Below, one piece after another: positions 1 through 7,434 of a DNA stretch of 19,909 nt (position 1 is the first letter of the stretch; each line of letters opens with the position of its first letter). The position numbers and the translations under genes were made by a program. This DNA comes from JBIICS01 sp044238735 (GTDB lineage Bacteria; Bacteroidota; Bacteroidia; UBA4408): positions 1-19,909 of the forward strand of contig JBIICS010000042.1 in assembly GCA_044238735.1 (NCBI GenBank). The letters run 5' to 3'. The notes under the pieces were generated by a model. It made no database searches. It was not told the origin of the DNA and saw only the letters and a program-made list of their open reading frames with translations.

Positions 1-1205
1 TCGTTGCCCATGTTGGATGCATTAACATCTTTTAATTTTTCCAAATTAGCCTGACTGTATTTTTCAGGATTCATAAAATCGTCGTAAAGCCTGGCAATAG
101 TAGAATCGGCTAATTTCACACCTCTTTCGGAAACGATAGCACCGGAGTCGGAAAATACTTCTTCATCTCGGTAATTTGGAATAAAATCGCGATCATTATC
201 AAATGGAATACCCTTTCTGTTCACTTTTACTCCAACAGGAGTAAAGGCGCTAGAGTCAATAAAGTCAATTACACCATCACTATCAGAATCTTCATCACCG
301 CCCTCAACTAAATTATTTATATACGCATCATTTTCAAGAATGTTTAGGTCTTTGTTATGCGTAAGGTTATAACTTACATTAAAATAAGTAAACAAAAAAT
401 TATCGTTATTCTTTTTTCCCTGTCTGATTCCAATGCCCTTAGATGAAATATTATCAATATTATCAGTGGCTGTAAAATACATGGATGTACCTAATTTAAA
501 TTGAAACTTTCTGTCAGCAAGCATCGTTATTCCAATACCGGCAGGAATTGCGAAAGAAAACTCTGGATATCTCCCCAATTTATCCAGGTCTTGGGTTCTT
601 AAATCCGATTCAAAAACATAGTCTCTGGAAATGGTAGTTGCCTTGTTTTTATCTGGTGAGTTTTCATCCCTATTCCTAATTGAACCATCTGACCAAAAAT
701 AATAAGCGTTACCATCCGCATCAAATTGATCAGCTTTACTTAAAAATTCGAACCCGCTTAGCCCCAGTGTAATGAAAGGTTCTACAAATCTTCCTTTTGG
801 TAAGAACTGATCGAAATTATATTCAACCGAAGCACTTCCGGCATAGATTTGACTTCGGAAATTATAGAAACGTTTGTCATCAAAACCTGTTAAGCCAATT
901 TTACCTCCTAAAAAAGAAAGGCGGAGCATTAAATAATTGTTTATGTGATGGCCAATAGTTAATTGGTAGGCAATGGGGGTTACAACTGTTCTCTCAATTT
1001 TAGCTGAAGAAATATCGCCAAAGTAAGCTAAGTTTCCGGCGCCAATACCAATCCATGGTTTTAAATTTAAGATAAGAGACTCTTTATTAAGTTGTGTTGA
1101 ATCAAAAATATCTATGTTTAATAATTTCTCTTCTTTTTTTTGAGCAAAAATAAAATTTACCGACAGCAAAAAAAATGTAACTAAGCCGGAAAATTTCAAT
1201 TTCAT
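1..1205 (-). CDS. Outer-membrane beta-barrel protein with TSP3-like calcium repeats (partial, C-terminus outside window)
   Basis: The reading frame is open from an ATG at 1205 to the window edge, giving about 401 residues with no stop. It begins with a signal peptide (MKLKFSGLVTFFLLS...FAQ). About 260 residues of alternating, aromatic-rich strands follow, typical of a small outer-membrane beta-barrel. Next come Asp-rich thrombospondin type-3-like segments (EDSDSDGVIDFID and DNDRDFIPNYRD) that normally bind calcium. It is clearly a paralog of the protein at 2611-3930: both share the GIGAGNLAYFGD / GLGSGLLIFNGD opening, a 'YxFWSDGSIR / YNYWKDGSIR' block, a 'RDYxxExxL' block and a 'Y(F/L)T..DYIDN'-like block before the TSP3 part. 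It is last of three genes in one direction, starting 10 nt after the stop of the SPOR gene, so it is probably co-transcribed. What follows the TSP3 part, and the exact function, cannot be seen. Confidence 0.85.
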   Translation of the reverse strand, partial: MKLKFSGLVTFFLLSVNFIFAQKKEEKLLNIDIFDSTQLNKESLILNLKPWIGIGAGNLAYFGDISSAKIERTVVTPIAYQLTIGHHINNYLMLRLSFLGGKIGLTGFDDKRFYNFRSQIYAGSASVEYNFDQFLPKGRFVEPFITLGLSGFEFLSKADQFDADGNAYYFWSDGSIRNRDENSPDKNKATTISRDYVFESDLRTQDLDKLGRYPEFSFAIPAGIGITMLADRKFQFKLGTSMYFTATDNIDNISSKGIGIRQGKKNNDNFLFTYFNVSYNLTHNKDLNILENDAYINNLVEGGDEDSDSDGVIDFIDSSAFTPVGVKVNRKGIPFDNDRDFIPNYRDEEVFSDSGAIVSERGVKLADSTIARLYDDFMNPEKYSQANLEKLKDVNASNMGN

Positions 1206-1215
1206 ATTGAATAGA

Positions 1216-2577
1216 TTACTTAACCCATTTTTGATTGGCCACCATTAAGGCTTCCTGAACGGTAATTCTGTTTCCATTGTTATAAGCTGTAACAAAAGGA
1301 CCTGTATTAACACCATTGTCAGCAAGGTTAACACGACGATTTCGAGCTGCCTGATATTCACTATAATTTCCGGTAGTGTATTTAAACCAACCTTCATGTG
1401 TTTCGGATAAAACCTCATCCGAAATTTTAAATAAATCGTTAAAATAGTTATTGGGGACATTTTTATGAACCGCACACACTTGAACACGAAAAACTATACC
1501 CTTAGAAGCAACCGGACTGCTAACCGTTGTTACGGGTTTAGGAGCAGGACTTGGTTTAGGAGCAGGAACCGGAGCAGGTGTTGGTTCTTGTTTTGCATTT
1601 TCAGTAGTAGGGGTTTGATTGCTATTTTGAGCCAAAGCATCAGCAGAACCTATGTTAGTAGAAGTTTTAGATATAATTGCTTTTTTAGTCTCTTCGTTTT
1701 CCACATAGGAAAAAACACCTTCAATGGCGCATTCGCCTTTAAAATCTGCAGCACCCGTTAATTTATAGGAAACTTTAAATTCATCTGAATTGGGAATCGA
1801 CATCCATAAAAATTTAGCTTTACCGTCTACAAATGAAAATACGCTTCCATTAGTTTCAATACCAGTGGCGGTATAACCTGCAGGAATGGTTTCTTCAAGT
1901 TTCGCAAAACCACTAATAGTTCCTTTTTTTACCGTTATTTCTACGTTAAATTCATTAGAAGCTGAAGCTGTTGGAGCTTTACGGTTGGCAGTAACTGATC
2001 CAGTTGAGTTTGATTGAGTAGTTTCTGGATTTTGAGCAGGAGCAGAAGTTTTAGCCATTTCTGCAACCGGATTTTCTGCAGGAACCGGTTGTTCCGAAGG
2101 TTTAGTTTCTTTTGCAGGTTCGGCTGCAGCAGTTTGGTTATCGGAAGTATTGCCTACAGCAATTGTGCTAGCAGGAACATCAAAAGTTTTCTTTTCGTTA
2201 TTTTCTAAATAACTAAGTTTAGCTGTAATTGGAAATGAACCTTTAACATCAGCACCAACAGCAATTTTATATTTAATTTTAAATTCTTTATTCGTTGGCA
2301 AAGACATCCAGATAATCTTTACATTTTTATCACTAAAACTAAAATTACCACCGTTTGCATCAACAACAGAGGCAGAAAAACCATCAGGCAATTCTTGAGA
2401 ATATTTAGCGAAACCGGCTATATCCCCTTTATTAACTGTAACTTCTACTATAAAGTCAGAGCCTGGATTTGCATTTGCGGGAATGTTTTGGGTTACAGTA
2501 ACCCCTCCTTCAAATAGGGCCTGAAAAATTAAAAGGATGAAAACGTTAAAAAGAAGGAATATGTTTTTTAATAGCAT
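1216..2577 (-). CDS. Secreted protein with two tandem copies of an unrecognised domain and a C-terminal SPOR-like domain
   Basis: 453 residues. The N-terminus is a hydrophobic signal peptide or anchor (about residues 5-22). Two homologous domains of about 115 residues follow (about 26-142 and 195-310). Each carries the pattern V-x-KG-x-I-x-GFAK, then P-x-G(F/Y)-x-A, then F-S-F-x-D / F-S-F-V-D, then WMS-(L/I)-P-x-(N/S)-x-EFK and a Y-(L/V)-EN turn, and both look beta-rich. A low-complexity Ala/Glu/Pro linker joins them. A Pro-Ala-Lys linker (about 330-350) leads to a C-terminal domain (about 361-440) starting FRVQVCAV and containing GWFKYTTGNYSEYQAA, which resembles SPOR domains that bind denuded peptidoglycan glycan strands. 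It lies between two paralogous barrel genes (33 nt and 10 nt gaps), suggesting an envelope complex reaching the peptidoglycan. The repeated domain I cannot assign to a named family. Confidence 0.85.
   Translation of the reverse strand: MLLKNIFLLFNVFILLIFQALFEGGVTVTQNIPANANPGSDFIVEVTVNKGDIAGFAKYSQELPDGFSASVVDANGGNFSFSDKNVKIIWMSLPTNKEFKIKYKIAVGADVKGSFPITAKLSYLENNEKKTFDVPASTIAVGNTSDNQTAAAEPAKETKPSEQPVPAENPVAEMAKTSAPAQNPETTQSNSTGSVTANRKAPTASASNEFNVEITVKKGTISGFAKLEETIPAGYTATGIETNGSVFSFVDGKAKFLWMSIPNSDEFKVSYKLTGAADFKGECAIEGVFSYVENEETKKAIISKTSTNIGSADALAQNSNQTPTTENAKQEPTPAPVPAPKPSPAPKPVTTVSSPVASKGIVFRVQVCAVHKNVPNNYFNDLFKISDEVLSETHEGWFKYTTGNYSEYQAARNRRVNLADNGVNTGPFVTAYNNGNRITVQEALMVANQKWVK
1535..1567 (-). 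repeat. Short in-frame tandem repeat encoding the Pro-Ala-Lys linker
   Basis: The 15-base string ggtttaggagcagga (plus-strand reading) occurs at 1535-1549 and again at 1553-1567, an 18-base period equal to six codons. It encodes the PAPKPSPAPKP part of the linker ahead of the SPOR-like domain, so it could vary in copy number by slippage without a frameshift. Confidence 0.6.
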
Positions 2578-2610
2578 ACGTTTTAGTTAGATTTTCAAAT
2601 ATAAATTTAG

Positions 2611-3930
2611 TTACTGTTCAAAGAAAAAATCAATTAAGTCGTTAAGCTTTTGAACAGTGAATTGTGAATCACCTTCAAAGAAAGCATCAATGGCTTTTGT
2701 AATCTCATCTGAAGTAATTATTCCATCATTATTAAGGTCTGCAGGTGCAAATGCGGCAGGAATTTTGCTTTTATTGGCACTTCCGGAATTTTTACTAGAC
2801 TTTATTTGTGCATCTTTTTTACTCATTAGAGCGGAAACTGCGCTGTGTTGTTCCGACAAAGTATCTGAATGTGTTTTTTCAATAATAGCATCGGTAAGGG
2901 TAATCCCATTTTCATCTACATTAATAGTTTTTGAGTTTTTCTCTTTATCCCTGTAATCAGGAACACCATCATTATCAGTATCCAAAGGACATCCTACCTC
3001 ATCTACTTTAACACCTTTGGGAGATCCCGGACATAAATCTTTACCATCTTTAACTTTATCACCATCAGTATCAGCATTATCAAGTGCCAAATAATCCACA
3101 TCTTTATAGAGGGGATCTTCGTCTTTGTGATGCCCACTTAATGAATAGCGGAGCATAGCCGAAGCGTAAAAATAGTTATCACTTCCGCCCGATTTTACGT
3201 TATCTATGTAATCGCTCATGGTTAAATAATATGAGCCCTGAAGGCACAATGCAATACGTTCATTAAGTTTTATAGCAACACCGGCAATTAATGGAATAGA
3301 AAATGTACTACGGGGATAATTGGTTGTGGAATCTTTTAACTGTGTTTCGTAGGTGTAATCACGTTTAATGATTTTAGAAACAAAGCGATTAGAATCAGCT
3401 TCGGGCAAATCTCGAATAGATCCGTCTTTCCAGTAATTATAATTTTTTCCAGTATTATCTTTAAGATCGCCATAGGAGTTGAAATTCAGGTAACTAAACC
3501 CGGCCATAAAATAGGGGGCTGTTTGATTCGATTTGGGTAAAATGAATCCGTTATCAAAATGAAAAACGGCTAAAACATCACCCTGAACAATTTTACTTTC
3601 GAAATTATAACGTTTTCCAATAATTTCATTTGCAGAAAGTTTACCCATTAATCCATTGGCGGCAAGACCAAAGAAACCATTAAATCTTTTCTCAACGTAA
3701 AAATTGTATCCGGGTTTAAATCTTGTAAATCCTTTTACACTACTGCCCTTGCCAACATCACCATTAAATATGAGTAAACCAGAACCCAAACCTACAGAGG
3801 GCAATTTGTAGTAATCCTTAATGTCTTCGTCTGATTCTTCCTGAGCATGAGCAACTTGGCCAGATATAAATAAAAATAAAGCACTTAAAAATCCAAAGAG
3901 GATTTTGTTATAAAGCCAATTTTTAAACAT
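2611..3930 (-). CDS. Outer-membrane beta-barrel protein with TSP3 repeats and a C-terminal EF-hand (dockerin-like) domain
   Basis: 439 residues from the ATG at 3930. I prefer this start because it gives a compact signal peptide (MFKNWLYNK...GQVAHA-Q), and because an ATG at 3951 would sit only 5 nt from the -7 promoter box. A barrel-like region spans about residues 44-264. Thrombospondin type-3 segments follow at about 284-329 (DNADTDGDKVKD and DTDNDGVPDYRD), then a Ser/Lys-rich linker. The C-terminal segment has a canonical 12-residue EF-hand loop, DLNNDGIITSDE (398-409), and a degenerate partner that ends in DFFFEQ at the C-terminus. EF-hand loops bind calcium; paired loops of this kind occur in dockerins. 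The barrel is paralogous to the protein at 1-1205. It heads the operon, and the gene encoding the duplicated-domain SPOR protein follows after 33 nt. It is probably anchored in the outer membrane; its partner or ligand is unknown. Confidence 0.85.
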   Translation of the reverse strand: MFKNWLYNKILFGFLSALFLFISGQVAHAQEESDEDIKDYYKLPSVGLGSGLLIFNGDVGKGSSVKGFTRFKPGYNFYVEKRFNGFFGLAANGLMGKLSANEIIGKRYNFESKIVQGDVLAVFHFDNGFILPKSNQTAPYFMAGFSYLNFNSYGDLKDNTGKNYNYWKDGSIRDLPEADSNRFVSKIIKRDYTYETQLKDSTTNYPRSTFSIPLIAGVAIKLNERIALCLQGSYYLTMSDYIDNVKSGGSDNYFYASAMLRYSLSGHHKDEDPLYKDVDYLALDNADTDGDKVKDGKDLCPGSPKGVKVDEVGCPLDTDNDGVPDYRDKEKNSKTINVDENGITLTDAIIEKTHSDTLSEQHSAVSALMSKKDAQIKSSKNSGSANKSKIPAAFAPADLNNDGIITSDEITKAIDAFFEGDSQFTVQKLNDLIDFFFEQ

Positions 3931-3956
3931 TGGTTGAACTTGTTTATACATAACCC

Positions 3957-3987
3957 CTAATTTAACTGATTTATAGAACTTTGCAAA
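3957..3987 (-). promoter_or_regulatory. Bacteroidota-type promoter for the three-gene envelope operon
   Basis: On the minus strand, TTTG (3984-3987) is followed after exactly 19 nt by TAAATTAG (3957-3964). This matches the Bacteroidota consensus TTTG-N19-TAnnTTTG at 7 of 8 positions in the -7 box. It lies between the stop of the LOG-family gene and the barrel gene. The implied transcript start is within a few bases of 3953, which favours translation from the ATG at 3930. Confidence 0.5.
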
Positions 3988-4017
3988 AAAAATGTTAATA
4001 AAATGTTGAAATGAGTG

Positions 4018-4737
4018 TTAAAAATTTGGTTTAAGGAGGTACTTGGAGTAAAAGGCATCAATTTCGGCAATAACCTCTTGGGGGGTATCCACTATTTTAA
4101 AGAGGTTAAGATCTTCTGGGCTAACATTTTTTTCCTGTTCAATTAATACCTTTTTGATCCAGTCGATTAGACCTTCCCAAAACGAACGGCCAACGAGTAT
4201 AATAGGAAATCGTCCAATTTTATGGGTTTGAATTAGTGTGATAGCTTCAAAAAGCTCGTCTAATGTTCCCATTCCGCCGGGGAGTACCACAAAGCCCTGT
4301 GCGTATTTTACAAACATTACCTTTCTAACAAAAAAATAGCCGAAGTTTAAGTTTTTATCTTCATCAATCCAGGGATTATGATGTTGTTCAAACGGCAAAT
4401 CAATGTTTAGTCCAACCGAGCTACCGCCGCCCCTGTGGGCTCCTTTATTTCCGGCTTCCATAATACCCGGGCCTCCACCGGTTATAACTCCGTATCCCCT
4501 TTGGGTTAGATTAAAGGCAATTTCTTCGGCTAGGTTGTAATATTGGGTATCGGGTTTTGTTCGAGCTGAGCCGAAAATAGACACACAAGGTCCAATTTTA
4601 GCCATTTTTTCGAAGCCCTCAACAAATTCGGCCATTATTTTAAAAATTTGCCAAGAGTCGGCAGTTTTTTTTTCGTTCCAGTCTTTATTTCTAAATGCTT
4701 TCCGGATTTTTTCGTCGTCGTTGCTGAAGTCTTGCAT
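4018..4737 (-). CDS. LOG-family (TIGR00730-type) nucleotide 5'-monophosphate phosphoribohydrolase
   Basis: 239 residues with a Rossmann-like fold. The family signatures are present: VSIFGSAR near residue 52, GGGPGIMEAGNKGA (87-100) and PGGMGTLDE (153-161), the last being the PGGxGTxxE motif that holds the ribose-phosphate and supplies the catalytic Glu. An FFVRKVMF stretch at about 135-142 also fits. Members cleave nucleoside monophosphates such as cytokinin or purine ribotides into a free base and ribose 5-phosphate. They were long misannotated as lysine decarboxylases, whose PLP site this protein lacks. A polar N-terminal extension of about 45 residues (DDEKIRKAFRNKDW) is common in the longer subgroup. 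It looks cytosolic, with no signal peptide. It stands alone, 178 nt after priA and followed by the promoter of the envelope operon. The true substrate is uncertain. Confidence 0.9.
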   Translation of the reverse strand: MQDFSNDDEKIRKAFRNKDWNEKKTADSWQIFKIMAEFVEGFEKMAKIGPCVSIFGSARTKPDTQYYNLAEEIAFNLTQRGYGVITGGGPGIMEAGNKGAHRGGGSSVGLNIDLPFEQHHNPWIDEDKNLNFGYFFVRKVMFVKYAQGFVVLPGGMGTLDELFEAITLIQTHKIGRFPIILVGRSFWEGLIDWIKKVLIEQEKNVSPEDLNLFKIVDTPQEVIAEIDAFYSKYLLKPNF

Positions 4738-4849
4738 AAACGTTTGTATTTAAGTGTAAAGTTATTTTAAATTGTTAAACGCATTAATGTTTTTTTTGTT
4801 ACCGGTACTAGAAGATTAATAATTACTGAAAATTGTTTGTTACCCATTG

Positions 4850-4874
4850 TTTTCCCACCCAAAAAATGGGAAAA
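4850..4874 (-). terminator. Hairpin downstream of priA, possible terminator
   Basis: An 8-bp perfect inverted repeat (ttttccca 4850-4857, tgggaaaa 4867-4874, 9-nt loop) lies about 40 nt past the priA stop. On the minus strand the loop is T-rich, but no U-tract follows the stem, so it is only a weak intrinsic terminator or an mRNA 3'-end hairpin. The rest of 4738-4915 shows nothing that I can assign. Confidence 0.3.
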
Positions 4875-4915
4875 GGTATTATTATAAAAGAATAAGTTAG
4901 AACTCAACTCATACT

Positions 4916-7390
4916 TTAGTTCGGGTCCACATCAATCGAAAGGTATGTACTCTTAAAATCGGGGTTGGTTTTTATTTTTAAAATTTCACTTTGTAAGATC
5001 TTTTTAACTTCGGAAAGGGAAAGCGATTTATTTATTTTTAATAGAACATTCATGTGGTAATAATCCATCATTCTTTCAATGATTGGAAATTCGGGACCTA
5101 AAATCATGTTGCCAAAATGTGATTTTAAATTTTGAGCAAAGTAAAGAGCACAGTTTTCGAGTAAATCCCTTTTTTTGTTTTTTAGGGTTATTTCAATTAG
5201 CCTGTTAAAAGGAGGGTAATTAAACAGTCTTCTTTCTTCTAATTGGGTATTATAAAAGTCAACGGCATTTTTATTAATGTATTTAAGTACTTCATGGTTG
5301 GGGTTGGAGGTTTGAATGATAACTTTGCCTTGTTTATTTTTTCGGCCAGACCGACCTGCTACTTGGGTTAGGGTTTGATATGCCTTTTCGAAAGCCCTAA
5401 AATCGGGATAATTAAATAATTTATCGGCATTTAATACACCTACCAGCGATACGTTATCAAAATCGAGACCTTTAGTTATCATTTGAGTGCCTACTAAGAT
5501 ATCTATTTTTTTATCTTCAAAGTCACTAACCAATTGATAGTATGCATTCTTACTTCTTGTTGTATCCAGATCCATTCTTGCAATTACAGCATGCGGAAAG
5601 AAGATAGCCAATTCGTCTTCAATTTTTTCAGTACCAAATCCCTGAAGTTTAATATTGGGAGAACCGCATGCTCCGCATATTTGAGGCACATTGGTTGAGT
5701 AACCACAATAATGACATTTAAGTTGATTGCTTTTTTTGTGATAAGTTAAGCTTACGTCGCAACTAACGCAATGATTTACATGAGCACAAACCCCACATTC
5801 TAAATACTGAGCATAGCCTCGGCGATTTTGAAAAATAATAACTTGTTCCTTTTTTTCAAGTGAGGCGGCAATTTCATTCAATAATTGCTTGGAGAAAACA
5901 GAATGCATTTGTTTATCTATTCTGGCTTGTTTAATATCAACAATAATTACTTGAGGAAGCTGGATATTTGCAAAACGGTTTTTAAGTTCTACTAATACAT
6001 ATTTTTCTTCCTTACTATTATAATATGTTTCAAAGCTTGGTGTTGCCGTACCCAGAATAATATTTGCTTTATATAGATTGCCTAATAGAAGCGCCATGTC
6101 TCGGGCTTGATAACGAGGAGAGGGATCGTTTTGTTTGTAGGACTGATCGTGTTCTTCATCAACAATTATTAAACCTAATTTTTGAAAGGGGAGGAAAACT
6201 GAAGATCGCGCCCCAATGATAATATTTATTTTCTGTTCGTTTGTTCCTTTTAAACATCTGTTCCAAATTTCTACACGTTCATTTTCACTAAATCTGGAGT
6301 GGTAAACACCTATTGTATTTCCAAAGTGATTTTTTAAACGATTAATTATTTGAGCCGTTAAAGCAATCTCTGGAAGAAGATATAGAACCTGATTTCCAGC
6401 CTTAATGCAATCTTCTATAAGATGCATGTAAACTTCGGTTTTTCCACTGCCGGTTACACCATGAAGATAAACAGTTTTAGAGTTTGAAAAGGCAGTCTTA
6501 ATTTTTTGGAGGGCATTAATTTGATCGTTTTGCAGCGTATTTAATTTCTCTGATAATCCGTTTTGAGAAATAGTTCTACCTACTTCATGTTCTGAAATTT
6601 TAAAAATATTTTTCTCTACTAAAGCGTTAATGGCGGATGCGCTGATGTTGCACTTTTGAATTAATTCAATTTTTTTAATCTCATTTTTTTTATAATTGTA
6701 TCGTTCGGATAACATAATAAAAGCGGTTAGGGCCTCTTGTTGTTTAGTTGCTCTTTTAATCATTTCAAAGGCTTCTTGAAGATTATCTTCATCATCAGCC
6801 CATTCACTCAGTGACAAATATGTTTCAAGTTTGGGTTTATATTTATTTTTTACATCTTCCTCTGTAACAATTATTCCTTTTTTTACAAGGGTGTTTATAT
6901 AATTCTGTACATTTTTGATGTCGAGAATTTTAGATATATCGGTAATGCTTAACGTTCCTTTAACTTGAAGGGCTTCGTAAACCAGAAATTGTTTATCGGT
7001 TAAGGTAGACTCGTCTATTTTAATATCATTATTAAGTAGAATTTTTGTTTCGGAGTTAAGTTTTAGACCCGATGGAAGTGCAGCATTCATAACCTCTCCA
7101 GGAGAACACATGTAGTATTCGCTTAACCAATTCCAAAACCAGATTTGTTTTTCAGTTACTATTGGTTTTTCATCTAAAACATCTTCTATGTATTTAGCTT
7201 CGTAATTGATAGGTGGTTTCTCATGAACCGAGGTAATTATAGCGGTATAAAGTTTATTTCTGCCAAACTGAACAAGTGCTCTTTTGCCAATATCAACAAA
7301 AGAATTTAAATGATTGGGTACACGATAAGTAAATGTATTGCCAACGGCAAGAGGAACAATTACATCAACAAACAATGTTACACGCGTCAT
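4916..7390 (-). CDS. priA: Primosomal protein N' (replication restart helicase PriA)
   Basis: 824 residues. PriA recognises stalled or collapsed forks and starts DnaB reloading; it is a superfamily 2, 3'-to-5' DNA helicase. The N-terminal DNA-binding domain (about 1-110) starts in the usual PriA way, with VDVIVPLAVGNTFTYRVP. A winged-helix-like region follows (about 130-270). The helicase core has Walker A GVTGSGKT (311-318), DEEH (411-414), GTATPS (447-452) and QVAGRSGR (676-683). Eight cysteines at 532, 535, 541, 544, 559, 562, 572 and 575 form the two zinc sites inserted in the core. Length is somewhat above the approximately 730 residues of the E. coli enzyme, largely in the N-terminal half. 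All key residues are present, so it should be active. It follows the patatin gene by 44 nt on the same strand, with a perfect palindrome in that gap. Confidence 0.97.
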   Translation of the reverse strand: MTRVTLFVDVIVPLAVGNTFTYRVPNHLNSFVDIGKRALVQFGRNKLYTAIITSVHEKPPINYEAKYIEDVLDEKPIVTEKQIWFWNWLSEYYMCSPGEVMNAALPSGLKLNSETKILLNNDIKIDESTLTDKQFLVYEALQVKGTLSITDISKILDIKNVQNYINTLVKKGIIVTEEDVKNKYKPKLETYLSLSEWADDEDNLQEAFEMIKRATKQQEALTAFIMLSERYNYKKNEIKKIELIQKCNISASAINALVEKNIFKISEHEVGRTISQNGLSEKLNTLQNDQINALQKIKTAFSNSKTVYLHGVTGSGKTEVYMHLIEDCIKAGNQVLYLLPEIALTAQIINRLKNHFGNTIGVYHSRFSENERVEIWNRCLKGTNEQKINIIIGARSSVFLPFQKLGLIIVDEEHDQSYKQNDPSPRYQARDMALLLGNLYKANIILGTATPSFETYYNSKEEKYVLVELKNRFANIQLPQVIIVDIKQARIDKQMHSVFSKQLLNEIAASLEKKEQVIIFQNRRGYAQYLECGVCAHVNHCVSCDVSLTYHKKSNQLKCHYCGYSTNVPQICGACGSPNIKLQGFGTEKIEDELAIFFPHAVIARMDLDTTRSKNAYYQLVSDFEDKKIDILVGTQMITKGLDFDNVSLVGVLNADKLFNYPDFRAFEKAYQTLTQVAGRSGRKNKQGKVIIQTSNPNHEVLKYINKNAVDFYNTQLEERRLFNYPPFNRLIEITLKNKKRDLLENCALYFAQNLKSHFGNMILGPEFPIIERMMDYYHMNVLLKINKSLSLSEVKKILQSEILKIKTNPDFKSTYLSIDVDPN

Positions 7391-7409
7391 AAAACAAAAT
7401 TAAAAGAAT

Positions 7410-7428
7410 ATTTACAATGCTTGTAAAT
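7410..7428 (-). terminator. Perfect palindrome between the patatin gene and priA (terminator or operator)
   Basis: ATTTACAA-TGC-TTGTAAAT is an 8-bp perfect inverted repeat with a 3-nt loop, 6 nt after the patatin-gene stop and 19 nt before the priA start. On the minus strand it is followed by a T-rich but interrupted tract (ATTCTTTTAATTTTG). It could attenuate read-through into priA, or be a protein-binding site. The stem is AT-rich, so terminator strength is doubtful. Confidence 0.35.
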
Positions 7429-7434
7429 TGTGAA

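Noticed and set aside
1535..1590. Possible CRISPR-like or satellite repeat
   Set aside because: The repeat is short, in frame and encodes a Pro-Ala linker; there are no spacers.
1465..1761. Plus-strand open frame of about 98 codons
   Set aside because: It is antisense to the SPOR-protein linker, rich in Arg/Ser/Cys as expected from a shadow frame, and has no homology that I recognise.
4018..4737. Lysine decarboxylase annotation for the LOG-family protein
   Set aside because: The PGGxGTxxE motif and small size mark the LOG family; no PLP-binding features are present.
4757..4764. TAACTTTA as a -7 box for the LOG-family gene
   Set aside because: One mismatch and no -33 element at 17-22 nt upstream; such matches are expected by chance in this composition.
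7395..7402. Perfect TAnnTTTG box (TAATTTTG, minus strand) ahead of priA
   Set aside because: It sits only 4 nt from the well-supported priA ATG and has no TTTG/TTG at a proper distance upstream, so it is probably chance in AT-rich DNA.
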